From Kiritimatiellota bacterium (lineage in GTDB: Bacteria > Verrucomicrobiota > Kiritimatiellia > JAAZAB01): 10,000 nt of DNA. Of the stretch, positions 1-6,631 are shown piece by piece. The stretch's first letter is position 1; each line of letters opens with the position of its first letter. The notes under the pieces are model-generated. The model was not told where the DNA came from and did no database searches. It worked only from the letters and a program-made list of their open reading frames with translations. The position numbers and the translations under genes were made by a program. The stretch is from positions 1-10,000 of the forward strand of contig VSJD01000280.1 in assembly GCA_008636095.1 (NCBI GenBank), given 5' to 3'.

Positions 1-27
1 TCCTGTGCTCCGGGCTGCGCTCTGGAC

Positions 28-57
28 TTGACAATGAGCATCATCGTCCGCCATGAT
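28..57 (+). promoter_or_regulatory. Candidate sigma-70 promoter for the lytic transglycosylase gene
   Basis: A perfect -35 hexamer TTGACA lies at 28-33. Eighteen bases further on, CATGAT at 52-57 matches four of six bases of the -10 consensus. A transcript would start near 64, some 15-20 bases before the ATG at 81, leaving a very short leader. No good Shine-Dalgarno sequence stands before that ATG. The call is by eye only, and the weak -10 makes it tentative. Confidence 0.4.
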
Positions 58-80
58 AGGATATCTTTTGGTAAAAACTT

Positions 81-1160
81 ATGAAACGGTCATTATTCAA
101 ACAATTTATGGTATCGGCCCTCTTTGTGTACAGTCTGTCCGCGGACTTGCCGAATGTGGGGCAAATAAGCAAACGTTCCACAACCAACCACGCGGAACGC
201 GTGGTAAGTGCTGAATTTGTCCCGCGTTGCGCGGGACACCCAATTTCGGCATTCGGCTTGGCTGCTAACTGGACGGGGGCGTACTCGTTCGACCTTTGTA
301 ATGGCACAGCCATCCGTCATCTGTCGTCCGCCGTCTGCCGTCCGTCCTGGTCGGCGCCGGATCCATTGGCGTATGCACTTTCAGTTGTATGGCCGCTGGA
401 TGGTTTTGGCATTTACCCGATGGACCGAGCTTGCGTTCGGTGGAACGTGCTCCCCAGTGTCAGTTCGAAAGCGATGAATGTCCCAACGGATCCTCTCAAT
501 GCGGCGTTTCTCGTTCCCCGTTACTGGATGCCCCTGGCCTTGCAGACGAGCGCCTGGCCTGCCTTCGCCGACCTCCCTACGCCTGTCAAAGCTGGCTTCG
601 CCCAGGCGAGAGCACTTCGCCCAGACGAGTCACCCTGGCAAGTTTGGGAACCGGACCAGTCACTGGATGATGCCGACCGATCCGACCGCACGGATATGGC
701 GGCCATGATTCCGCGGTTGAAAAAAATTTTTATAAAGGAAGGCGTGCCTCAACAATGGGTATGGATGGCGGAAGTCGAGTCGGCGCTCAATCCGCGGGCC
801 AGAAGTTCGGCGGGGGCGGTGGGTCTCTTCCAATTGATGCCCGGCACTGCCCGTCGTTTTGGGTTACAAACAACACCATTGGATGATCGCATGGAACCCG
901 AAAAAAGCGCCGGCGCGGCGGCACAGTACCTGAAATTTCTACGCCAGGAATTCGGCTGTTGGTCGCTGGCGCTGGCGGCGTATAACGCCGGCGAGGGACG
1001 GGTCAAGGAAATCATGAAAAAACGCAAGGCCCGTACGTTTAACGAGGTGGAGCGCTATCTGCCCTCTGAAACCCGGGCCTATGTACCCAAGGTCATGGCC
1101 ATTGTTGCTCTGCGCGAAGATCAGTTCCACGGCGTCAGGAGCGCATATTGGATGCCATAA
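81..1160 (+). CDS. Secreted lytic murein transglycosylase with a C-terminal SLT domain and a repeat-derived linker
   Basis: The last ~150 residues form an SLT (goose-type lysozyme-like) domain that cleaves the MurNAc-GlcNAc bond of peptidoglycan in the periplasm. It starts near residue 207. The catalytic glutamate is E233 in the VES-ALNPRA motif, followed by SSAGAVGLFQLMPGTARRFG (242-261) and the AYNAGEGRV motif (300-308). This arrangement resembles MltD or Slt-type enzymes; no LysM domain is seen. Residues 1-21 look like a signal peptide (basic MKRSLFK, then a hydrophobic stretch ending SLSA), which supports the start at 81. Residues ~22-205 match nothing I recognise. Their DNA is made largely of inverted and degenerate repeats (187-205, 218-238, 311-347, 596-629), so this part is probably a repeat-expanded linker, or the gene may really start further in (for example at ATG 696, without an export signal). 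The SLT domain is sure; the start and the linker are not. Confidence 0.75.
   Translation: MKRSLFKQFMVSALFVYSLSADLPNVGQISKRSTTNHAERVVSAEFVPRCAGHPISAFGLAANWTGAYSFDLCNGTAIRHLSSAVCRPSWSAPDPLAYALSVVWPLDGFGIYPMDRACVRWNVLPSVSSKAMNVPTDPLNAAFLVPRYWMPLALQTSAWPAFADLPTPVKAGFAQARALRPDESPWQVWEPDQSLDDADRSDRTDMAAMIPRLKKIFIKEGVPQQWVWMAEVESALNPRARSSAGAVGLFQLMPGTARRFGLQTTPLDDRMEPEKSAGAAAQYLKFLRQEFGCWSLALAAYNAGEGRVKEIMKKRKARTFNEVERYLPSETRAYVPKVMAIVALREDQFHGVRSAYWMP
187..238. repeat. Pair of perfect GC-rich hairpins inside the transglycosylase ORF
   Basis: Two perfect inverted repeats with 3-base loops stand 12 bases apart. The first pairs ACCACGCG (187-194) with CGCGTGGT (198-205) around GAA. The second pairs TGTCCCGCG (218-226) with CGCGGGACA (230-238) around TTG. 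Both have a CGCG core and the same design, which is typical of dispersed palindromic intergenic elements rather than of coding DNA. In the ORF they are read as an unremarkable peptide around residues 36-53. Confidence 0.7.
311..347 (+). repeat. Degenerate CCGTC/TGTCGTC repeat, inverted relative to the copy at 1164-1212
   Basis: This stretch is built from variants of CCGTC, CTGTCGTC and CCGTCTG. The 11-mer TCTGTCGTCCG at 320-330 is the exact reverse complement of 1184-1194, so the two blocks are opposite-facing members of one family. The block lies within the transglycosylase ORF (about residues 77-89) without creating a stop codon. The ends are fuzzy because the units are degenerate. Confidence 0.55.
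596..629 (+). repeat. Two tandem copies of a GC-rich 15-mer inside the transglycosylase linker
   Basis: CTTCGCCCAGGCGAG (596-610) is followed 19 bases later by CTTCGCCCAGACGAG (615-629), differing at one position. The core TCGCCCAGGCGA is itself palindromic. Bases 595-611 recur exactly, as reverse complement, at 5242-5258 inside gspE. The copies encode about residues 173-183 of the transglycosylase ORF, just before the SLT domain. Confidence 0.65.
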
Positions 1161-1163
1161 GGC

Positions 1164-1212
1164 GGATGACAGACGACGGATGACGGACGACAGACCGGAA
1201 TCGGAGGACGAC
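1164..1212 (+). repeat. 14-bp tandem repeat between the transglycosylase and oxidoreductase genes
   Basis: GGATGACAGACGAC (1164-1177) is followed directly by GGATGACGGACGAC (1178-1191), identical at 13 of 14 positions, then by a more decayed unit ending GGACGAC at 1212. The array starts 3 bases after the transglycosylase stop codon. It accounts for about half of the 104-base gap before the next gene. Confidence 0.7.
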
Positions 1213-1214
1213 AA

Positions 1215-1247
1215 TTGAACGTCCAATTATTTGAACTGTTTTATGAT
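1215..1247 (+). promoter_or_regulatory. Weak candidate promoter for the Gfo/Idh/MocA gene
   Basis: TTGAAC (1215-1220) could be a -35 element paired with TTTTAT (1239-1244, 18-base spacer). A better -10 match, TATGAT (1242-1247), lies 21 bases away from it, which is too far. TTGAAC is repeated at 1231-1236, giving a direct repeat with a 16-base period that might instead bind a regulator. This AT-rich patch is the only promoter-like stretch in the gap. Confidence 0.25.
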
Positions 1248-1253
1248 GCAACC

Positions 1254-1258
1254 AGGAG
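1254..1258 (+). promoter_or_regulatory. Shine-Dalgarno sequence of the Gfo/Idh/MocA gene
   Basis: AGGAG stands six bases before the ATG at 1265. It is one of the few clear ribosome binding sites in the window and fixes that start codon. Confidence 0.8.
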
Positions 1259-1264
1259 TAAACA

Positions 1265-2278
1265 ATGAGCAAGATTCGCGTGGCGTTCATGGGCTTTCGT
1301 CACATGCATATCGGGGATGTCTATCGCAGACTCCAAAACCGGGCTGACGCCGAAATCGTGGCCGCCTGTGAGGAGGACGAAGCCGCCCGCCGTGCACTCT
1401 CCGCCGAGAGCACATTCAAGATCACACATGATTCCTTCGAAGCCATGTTGGCGGAAACGCCTGCCGACGTGATTGCCGTGGGCGATTATTACGGCAAGCG
1501 CGGCCGTATCCTGATCCAAGCTCTCGAGCACGGATGCCACGTTATCAGCGACAAGCCTGTTTGCACCAGCCTGCAAGAACTGGATCAAATCGAAAAACTG
1601 GCGGCCGCCAAACGCCTGGTTGTCGGCTGTCAATTAGACCAGCGCGACGGCGCCGCAAGTGCGGCCGCCCGCATGGCGATCCAAGCGGGCGAGATTGGCG
1701 AAGTGCATGCCATCTCGTTCGGCGGTCAGCACCCGCTGATGTTCGGCACCCGGCCGGGCTGGTATTTTGAGCCGGGCAAACATGGTGGGACGATTAACGA
1801 TATTGCCATTCATGCGATCAACAGTATTCCGCGGATTACCGGAAGGCGGTTTACGATGATCAACAGCGCGCGCAACTGGAATGCCCGCCTGAAAGAGGTG
1901 CCCCAATTCAAGGATGCGGCCCAGATGATGCTGACCATGGATAACGGGTGCGGCGTGCTGGGAGATGTCTCCTACCTGATGCCGGATAGCTTCGGTTACG
2001 GCCATCCGCTGTATTGGCGTTTTTTGTTCTGGGGAAGTGCCGGTATTTTGGATGTCGCGTCCGGTGGCGTCACGCTGTATAAAAACGGCGAGAAAACTCC
2101 CCGTGTTTTGCCATTGCCGGCGGTGAAGCCGGGTCAATACCTGGAGTCGTTCTTGAATGAAATCAAGGGGACGCACCAGCCCGACGAACTGTCCACGCAG
2201 GAAGTGCTGACCTCCGCCCGGATTACGCTCATGATCCAGCGCGCCGCCGACGACCAGGTAACCAACCTGCCGCTGTGA
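1265..2278 (+). CDS. Gfo/Idh/MocA-family NAD(P)-dependent oxidoreductase
   Basis: This 337-residue protein has the usual length and two-domain layout of the family, whose members oxidise or reduce sugars, inositols and their derivatives with a nicotinamide cofactor. The N-terminal Rossmann fold begins KIRVAFMGFRHMHIG (3-17). The conserved lysine sits in SDKPVC (95-100, K97), the family's EKP motif. The C-terminal domain carries GGTINDIAIHAIN (174-186), matching the active-site pattern with D179 and H183. No signal peptide is seen, so it should be cytoplasmic. A good Shine-Dalgarno precedes the ATG. The gene is preceded by the transglycosylase on the same strand but separated by repeat DNA, and faces gspF tail to tail. 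The substrate cannot be told from sequence. Members of this family and URO-D-like proteins are often abundant in the same genomes, so the URO-D-like gene nearby may be related in function, but that is a guess. Confidence 0.93.
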   Translation: MSKIRVAFMGFRHMHIGDVYRRLQNRADAEIVAACEEDEAARRALSAESTFKITHDSFEAMLAETPADVIAVGDYYGKRGRILIQALEHGCHVISDKPVCTSLQELDQIEKLAAAKRLVVGCQLDQRDGAASAAARMAIQAGEIGEVHAISFGGQHPLMFGTRPGWYFEPGKHGGTINDIAIHAINSIPRITGRRFTMINSARNWNARLKEVPQFKDAAQMMLTMDNGCGVLGDVSYLMPDSFGYGHPLYWRFLFWGSAGILDVASGGVTLYKNGEKTPRVLPLPAVKPGQYLESFLNEIKGTHQPDELSTQEVLTSARITLMIQRAADDQVTNLPL

Positions 2279-2313
2279 GGAATCCTGAAAACACGCCCGT
2301 TGCTCGCGTTCCT

Positions 2314-3525
2314 TTACCGCAAGTGCTGGTTCAAAGTGAGGATGGGCAACAGGACGGCCAGCACCACCAGCAGGACGAATACGCCGATAATCAGAATCAG
2401 CACCGGCTCCAGCATATTCATCCGGCGGGTCAGGAACCGGTCCCACTGCTGTTGCAGGCGATCCGCGGCACTATCCAGCATGCATGCCAGGGCGCCGCTG
2501 GCTTCGCCCACCTGCACCCAGCCGAACAAGGAACCAAATGGAGGAATGCGTCTGAGCATGTCCGCCAGAGAGCGTCCGTGCCGCACGGCATCGGCTTCCG
2601 CGGTGACCCGATCCGCGACCCAGCGACTGCCCGTTGCTTCGCCGGCCAAGGGCAAACCGTCAATCAGGGACACGCCACCATTGATCAGCAAGGCCAGCGT
2701 GCGCGCAAACCGTAACGAGACAAGAATCGCATATCCCGGTCCGATCACCGGTACCCCGAATAACCGGCGATTGAAATCGCGCGCTTTTTCAGGATCCCGC
2801 ACCAGGGTCCGCCACCAGAGAACGGCGCCTACCAATGCCAGCGCGAGCGCGGGCAATCCCGCATGCATGAACAGACTGCCGAACCGGATCATAAAGCGGG
2901 TCAGCAGGGGTAGGGCGACATGGCTGTCTTCCATCAGCAGATTTCCAATGCGGGGCATACCGAAACCCAAAAGGCCGATGGCAATGGCGATGGCAACCAG
3001 GAAAATGATCGCCGGATAAATCAGGGCAGTGATGAACCGGTCGCGCAGACGGGCTTGCTCGTCCATGAAATCGGCCAGCCGCTCCAGGACCGTACCCAGC
3101 GAAGCGGCCCGTTCGCCTGCCGCGATCACCGCTTTTTCGTAACTGCTTACTGTCCGGCTGGCCCCGGCAAGCGCGGCGGCCAGCGAGGCGCCTTCCTTGA
3201 TTTTATCGCGCAGCGCCGCCATGATCGGGCGCGTTGTGCCCATATCGGGAGACTGGACCAGCACATCGATGGCCGCCACCAACGGCAGGCCGGCGCGCAG
3301 GAGGGCGACTAGTTCGCGATAGAACATCGTGCGCTCATCAACCGCAAAGGCCGACGGTCGAAATAAGAAACGGGCGCGCTGCGATTCACCGGCAGGCACG
3401 ATATTTTCGGCGAGCAAACCGTCGCCGGCCAACTTCTCGCGGGCCCGCTTGATATCCAACGCCTCGACCAAACCCTTTTGGGCCCGACCGGCCCCATCAA
3501 ACCCCCTGTATTCAAATGTTTTCAC
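2314..3525 (-). CDS. gspF: Type II secretion inner-membrane platform protein GspF
   Basis: This is the polytopic inner-membrane protein that couples the GspE motor to pseudopilus assembly. Its 403 residues are normal for GspF/PilC. The start MKTFEYRGFDGAGRAQKG is the classic opening of the family and fixes an uncommon GTG start; an ATG two bases upstream is out of frame. Two homologous T2SSF domains are seen at about 66-190 and 268-393, each with the conserved Gly-Glu helix (AGERAASLGTVLERL near 136-150 and VGEASGALACMLDSA near 339-353). Membrane segments lie at about 167-189, 223-238 and 372-395. gspF normally follows gspE directly; here a small ORF and a URO-D-like gene come between. No pseudopilin gene follows: the next gene converges 35 bases away. 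A related type IV pilus role (PilC) is not fully excluded, but the secretin's form favours type II secretion. Confidence 0.95.
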   Translation of the reverse strand: MKTFEYRGFDGAGRAQKGLVEALDIKRAREKLAGDGLLAENIVPAGESQRARFLFRPSAFAVDERTMFYRELVALLRAGLPLVAAIDVLVQSPDMGTTRPIMAALRDKIKEGASLAAALAGASRTVSSYEKAVIAAGERAASLGTVLERLADFMDEQARLRDRFITALIYPAIIFLVAIAIAIGLLGFGMPRIGNLLMEDSHVALPLLTRFMIRFGSLFMHAGLPALALALVGAVLWWRTLVRDPEKARDFNRRLFGVPVIGPGYAILVSLRFARTLALLINGGVSLIDGLPLAGEATGSRWVADRVTAEADAVRHGRSLADMLRRIPPFGSLFGWVQVGEASGALACMLDSAADRLQQQWDRFLTRRMNMLEPVLILIIGVFVLLVVLAVLLPILTLNQHLR

Positions 3526-3568
3526 ATGTTTCTAAACTCTTAAAATAGCAACGTGTTGCAACCAAAGT

Positions 3569-3606
3569 GCATATTTCACCGGCGGTAATCCGCTCGTGAA
3601 ATATGC
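3569..3606 (-). terminator. Long perfect inverted repeat between the URO-D-like gene and gspF
   Basis: GCATATTTCAC (3569-3579) pairs perfectly with GTGAAATATGC (3596-3606). The 16 bases between hold a second small stem, GCGG/CCGC around TAAT (3582-3593). The hairpin begins 21 bases past the URO-D-like stop codon, where a transcription end would be expected, and lies 43 bases before the gspF start. There is no run of T after it on either strand, so it is not a standard intrinsic terminator. It might be an mRNA-end or processing hairpin, or an operator for gspF. The structure is certain, the role is not. Confidence 0.45.
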
Positions 3607-3626
3607 GGATTAATGGCGGCCAACAA

Positions 3627-4811
3627 TCAGCTTGGCAAAGGTGCCATCTCAAAATATTCGCGGAAGGCATTAACAACGGCAAAATAGTTGTCGGCTTTGA
3701 CGTCCTCATGAACGGAATGACTGGCGTGAAGAATATGGCCGCCCTTCGCGCGGCGTCCATAATCCAGGCATTTTCTCACTTCCGTGCGCACATCGGAAGG
3801 GGTTCCATGACAAAGCGTATGGCGGGCATCAATATTGCCGATGATGCAGATCCTGTCAGCTACGCCTTCTGCTATTAAACGCGGCCAGGTCATACCGGCG
3901 GCCTGATCAACTTCCTTGTAACCGTCAATGCCGGAATTGAAGAAAAAATCCTCCTTGATAGCCCAGTGATTGCCGTCGGAGGTGTAAACTGCTTTTGCGC
4001 CGAGAGCGTGAATCAGTTTTACGTGTTCCTGAATAACAGGCAATATAAACTCGTGATAATGAGTTGGCGAGATAAAAGGCCCCTTATCGCAACTTACGTC
4101 GCCACCCATGGCCACTACGGTGCATCCGGCGCGAATAGCGCGTCTTGTGGCGGCAAAAGCTGTCGCTTTTTTCATGTTAATCCAGCGTCGGAGGAGATCA
4201 GGCTCATCAATTAACCACATCAGCATGAAAGGCGGATAGAAAGCGACGCCTGTTCCGGCCCCGATTTCCGCCATGTACACCCAGTCAAGACCATCGCGTT
4301 GGGCCAGGCTTTGCACTCCGCGCAATACCGGGTCAATTTCATCAGATTCAACCGGCTCATTCCCATTCCATGTTTCCACCGCCCGGCGGGTTTCTTCTTC
4401 GGATATTTTGTGGCTGTCGCTCATGGCCTCGGCGGGATTTTCCGGCTCAACCATGAATATGCGTTCATTCAGGTGATAAGCGGTTCCATTCAAGTTCCAC
4501 TTGTTTTTGCCGGTTTTGACCGGCCGCGCAAAATTTCGGGGTGGAGCGCCGTTTAAGCGTACCATATCCAGACCAAAAAATTTGCGGACGGCATATTCGG
4601 CCTTTATCTCGGCCTCCAAAAGTTCTTCCCAGGCGATGCCGTCGGCCATTGCGTCCCAAGCCATAGCCATATCGGTGGCAACGGTCCGGCCGCATATCTT
4701 CCAATGGATTGGATGAAAAGGCTGGAAAATTTCAAACAACGGCGTACGCTCCGTCGACCGGTGTGACAGCATCGCGTGCACCGGATGCATTTGATCGAAT
4801 GGCTTGGTCAT
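3627..4811 (-). CDS. URO-D domain (uroporphyrinogen decarboxylase-like) protein, substrate unknown
   Basis: The 394-residue product belongs to the broad URO-D/methyltransferase superfamily with a TIM-barrel fold. Recognisable parts are GGDVSCDKGPFISPTHYHEF (236-255), KAVYTSDGNHW (273-283), the DGYKEVDQAAGM strand (296-307), IIGNIDARHTLCHGTPSDV (323-341) and the C-terminal GGHILHASHSVHEDV (357-371). It is clearly not HemE: the N-terminal substrate motif of true heme-pathway enzymes is missing. I also do not see the His-x-Cys zinc site of MtaA/CmuA-type methyltransferases. Proteins of this type are common in Lentisphaerae, Kiritimatiellota and similar bacteria, often without assigned function. 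An in-frame TAA at 4824-4826 rules out a longer form, so the ATG at 4811 is the start. Its first base is the last base of the stop codon of a 28-codon ORF. The stretch looks AT-richer than the flanking gsp genes, which suggests insertion between gspE and gspF. Confidence 0.85.
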   Translation of the reverse strand: MTKPFDQMHPVHAMLSHRSTERTPLFEIFQPFHPIHWKICGRTVATDMAMAWDAMADGIAWEELLEAEIKAEYAVRKFFGLDMVRLNGAPPRNFARPVKTGKNKWNLNGTAYHLNERIFMVEPENPAEAMSDSHKISEEETRRAVETWNGNEPVESDEIDPVLRGVQSLAQRDGLDWVYMAEIGAGTGVAFYPPFMLMWLIDEPDLLRRWINMKKATAFAATRRAIRAGCTVVAMGGDVSCDKGPFISPTHYHEFILPVIQEHVKLIHALGAKAVYTSDGNHWAIKEDFFFNSGIDGYKEVDQAAGMTWPRLIAEGVADRICIIGNIDARHTLCHGTPSDVRTEVRKCLDYGRRAKGGHILHASHSVHEDVKADNYFAVVNAFREYFEMAPLPS

Positions 4812-4897
4812 TACCTTGTATCCTTACGGGGGATTGTTTTTAAAATCTTTTTTACCGAGGAAATCCCGGAAGCGATGGGAATATTTATTAGCGTCAT
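4811..4897 (-). CDS. Small 28-codon ORF overlapping the URO-D-like start (possible leader peptide)
   Basis: An ATG at 4897 opens a 28-residue frame beginning MTLINIPIASGISSV and ending KTIPRKDTR. GGAGG at 4908-4912, ten bases upstream, is the strongest Shine-Dalgarno on this strand. The TAA (4811-4813) overlaps the URO-D-like ATG as TAATG, the usual arrangement for translational coupling. The peptide has six isoleucines and a basic C-terminal half, with no signal peptide or known motif. It could be a leader peptide controlling the next gene, a small protein, or the remnant tail of a lost gene. Its length makes chance possible, but the ribosome site and overlap together argue that it is translated. 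Confidence 0.45.
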   Translation of the reverse strand: MTLINIPIASGISSVKKILKTIPRKDTR

Positions 4898-4934
4898 TTC
4901 GTATGTTCCTCCATAGGCGGAAAAGTCGCGGGCA

Positions 4935-4960
4935 TTTTGAAATTACCGGTTTTGAAATTA
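4935..4960. repeat. Short direct repeat at the gspE stop codon
   Basis: TTTTGAAATTA occurs at 4935-4945 and again at 4950-4960, four bases apart. The second copy contains the gspE stop codon (TAA on the - strand, 4958-4960). Such a duplication could mark the left junction of the inserted small ORF and URO-D-like gene, but no partner copy is seen near gspF. Confidence 0.5.
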
Positions 4961-6619
4961 GTAAGAAGCCCGGCCGATTGTGCGCAACAGCTCCGCGAAA
5001 CTGGTCAAGCCGCGCGCCAATTTATCCGCTCCATCGTCCAATAGAGTGGTCATGCCACCGCGGATGGCCAGCTCGCGCAAGGCCTGACTGTGGGGGTGTT
5101 CGGCACGGATGGCATTAGCCATATCCGCATTTACGATCATAAGCTCGAATAGTCCGGTGCGGCCTTTGTAACCTTCCAGGCAGGCCGGACAGCCTTGCGG
5201 CGACCACACTGCAAGTGGCGTCGCGGTGCAGTGGGCGGCCTTCTCGCCTGGGCGAAGCGCTTCCCCCTTCGCGAGGCCGCTTCGGCGGGACACGTCGGCG
5301 GAGCCTGGCAGCACGGCGATTTCAGCCTCCGTCAGGGTGGCCGGTCGACGGCAAACGGGACATAACCGGCGGATCAGGCGCTGGGCCAGCACGGCGCGCA
5401 GGCAGGCGGCCAGCAGATACGGCTCAACACCCATATCAATCATCCGGACAACGGCGCTGGGCGCGTCATTGGTGTGGAGCGTGGTGAAAACGAGATGGCC
5501 TGTCAGTGACGCCCGAACGGCGATTTCGGCCGTTTCCAGGTCCCGGATTTCGCCCACGAGGATCGTGTCCGGGTCCTGGCGCAGAATATGCCGCAAGCCG
5601 CTGGCAAACGTCAGCCCGATTTTGGGCTTCACCTGGATCTGGCCGATATCCGCAAGCTGGTATTCGATCGGATCTTCGATGGTCAGGATATTCGACCGTG
5701 ACTTGTTCAACTGCTGGAGCGCCGCATACAGGGTGGTGGTCTTGCCGCTCCCGGTCGGTCCGCTCACGATGATGATCCCGTTCGGTTCCAGGAGCAGACG
5801 GTCAATGGCCTCCAACATGGCAACCGAGAGGCCGAGCCCGACCAACGGCAAAACCGTTGTACTGCGATTCAGGAGCCGCAAGACGACGCGCTCGCCTTCC
5901 GCCACCGGGATGGACGATACGCGGATATCAATTTCGCGCTCGCCGATGCGAACGCGCGCCACGCCATCCTGGGGCAGGCGTTTTTCGGCGATGTCCATGT
6001 GGGCCATAACCTTGAGCCGCGATATCAAGGCAGGCTCCAGGTGTTTCGGCGGCGAAGTTTGCTCATAGAGCATGCCGTCAATGCGGAAACGGATGCGCAG
6101 GCGGGATTCGAAGGGCTCCACGTGGATATCGGAAGCGCTGGCCTTGATGGCTTCCAGCAGGATCAGGTTGATGAGCTGGGTAATGGGCGCATGCTCAGCC
6201 ACCTGCAGGAGGTCGTCACTGCGGGGCGACGCCTTATCCGGGGTGGGCGCATGCTCATCCAGATCACGGAGGAACTCGCGCGCGGTATCCGAGCGGCTGA
6301 AATAACTGCGCTCAATGGCGTTCATGATCACCGCTAACGGCGCCAATAGCGGCTTTAATTCCTGTTTGAGGAGCAGTTCCAGGTGTTTCTGCGCACTGAT
6401 GGCGGTCGGATCGTGGATCAATAGAACCGGCTGACCATGGTATCGGATCGGCAACATGGCGTGCGCACGCGCCCATTCCACCGGCAGATCGGCGGCCAGA
6501 TCGTGGGCCAGCATGGCATCGTCCACTGCAGTTATCAGGTCCAGATGAAATTTCTGCGCCAGGGCCGTTAACTGCGCCAGCTCGGCTGTGGATTCGTTTG
6601 TCTCCGGTTCAGGGGGCAT
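4958..6619 (-). CDS. gspE: Type II secretion ATPase GspE with an enlarged zinc-domain loop
   Basis: This cytoplasmic hexameric ATPase drives pseudopilus assembly through GspF. From the ATG at 6619 it has 553 residues. An N-terminal GspE/MshEN-type domain covers about 1-110. The ATPase core follows: Walker A GPTGSGKTT (287-295), Asp box IEDPIEY (314-320), Walker B ILVGEIRD (353-360) and His box TGHLVFTTLHTND (373-385). The zinc-binding cysteines are C420, C423, C477 and C480. About 53 residues separate the two pairs, well above the roughly 30 usual in GspE; the extra piece (about 441-468) is coded by repeat-like DNA at 5216-5299. The frame stays open upstream to 6748, but those 43 residues come from the heptamer arrays, and MPPEPETNESTAELAQ is the natural start. 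No clear Shine-Dalgarno precedes it. PilB is the alternative reading, less likely next to this secretin. Confidence 0.95.
   Translation of the reverse strand: MPPEPETNESTAELAQLTALAQKFHLDLITAVDDAMLAHDLAADLPVEWARAHAMLPIRYHGQPVLLIHDPTAISAQKHLELLLKQELKPLLAPLAVIMNAIERSYFSRSDTAREFLRDLDEHAPTPDKASPRSDDLLQVAEHAPITQLINLILLEAIKASASDIHVEPFESRLRIRFRIDGMLYEQTSPPKHLEPALISRLKVMAHMDIAEKRLPQDGVARVRIGEREIDIRVSSIPVAEGERVVLRLLNRSTTVLPLVGLGLSVAMLEAIDRLLLEPNGIIIVSGPTGSGKTTTLYAALQQLNKSRSNILTIEDPIEYQLADIGQIQVKPKIGLTFASGLRHILRQDPDTILVGEIRDLETAEIAVRASLTGHLVFTTLHTNDAPSAVVRMIDMGVEPYLLAACLRAVLAQRLIRRLCPVCRRPATLTEAEIAVLPGSADVSRRSGLAKGEALRPGEKAAHCTATPLAVWSPQGCPACLEGYKGRTGLFELMIVNADMANAIRAEHPHSQALRELAIRGGMTTLLDDGADKLARGLTSFAELLRTIGRASY
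5216..5299. repeat. GC-rich repeat insertion within the gspE zinc domain
   Basis: This stretch codes for the extra loop of GspE. It contains TCTCGCCTGGGCGAAG (5242-5257), whose arms TCGCC and GGCGA form a hairpin. Bases 5242-5258 are the exact reverse complement of 595-611 in the transglycosylase gene. GCTTCGGCGGG at 5279-5289 recurs at 8867-8877 in the lpxA-gspD gap. The pieces therefore belong to one dispersed family. The insertion has kept the GspE frame open. Confidence 0.6.
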
Positions 6620-6631
6620 GGCGGTGAATCC

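Noticed and set aside
1265..2278. GnnA-type oxidoreductase for a 3-amino lipid A sugar, suggested by lpxA in the window
   Set aside because: The gene is on the opposite strand about 6.6 kb from lpxA, and no GnnB-like aminotransferase is present.
2279..2313. Bidirectional terminator between the convergent oxidoreductase and gspF genes
   Set aside because: The 35-base gap shows no convincing stem and no T-run on either strand.
2300..3019. Long + strand open frames opposite gspF, and similar ones opposite gspE (5226-6068) and gspD (6908-7582, 7976-8866)
   Set aside because: They are antisense to well-recognised genes, have biased composition expected of shadow frames, and show no domain.
3627..4811. 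HemE (heme-pathway uroporphyrinogen decarboxylase) or a methylcobamide:CoM methyltransferase
   Set aside because: The N-terminal HemE motif and the His-x-Cys zinc site are not visible; only general URO-D superfamily features are present.
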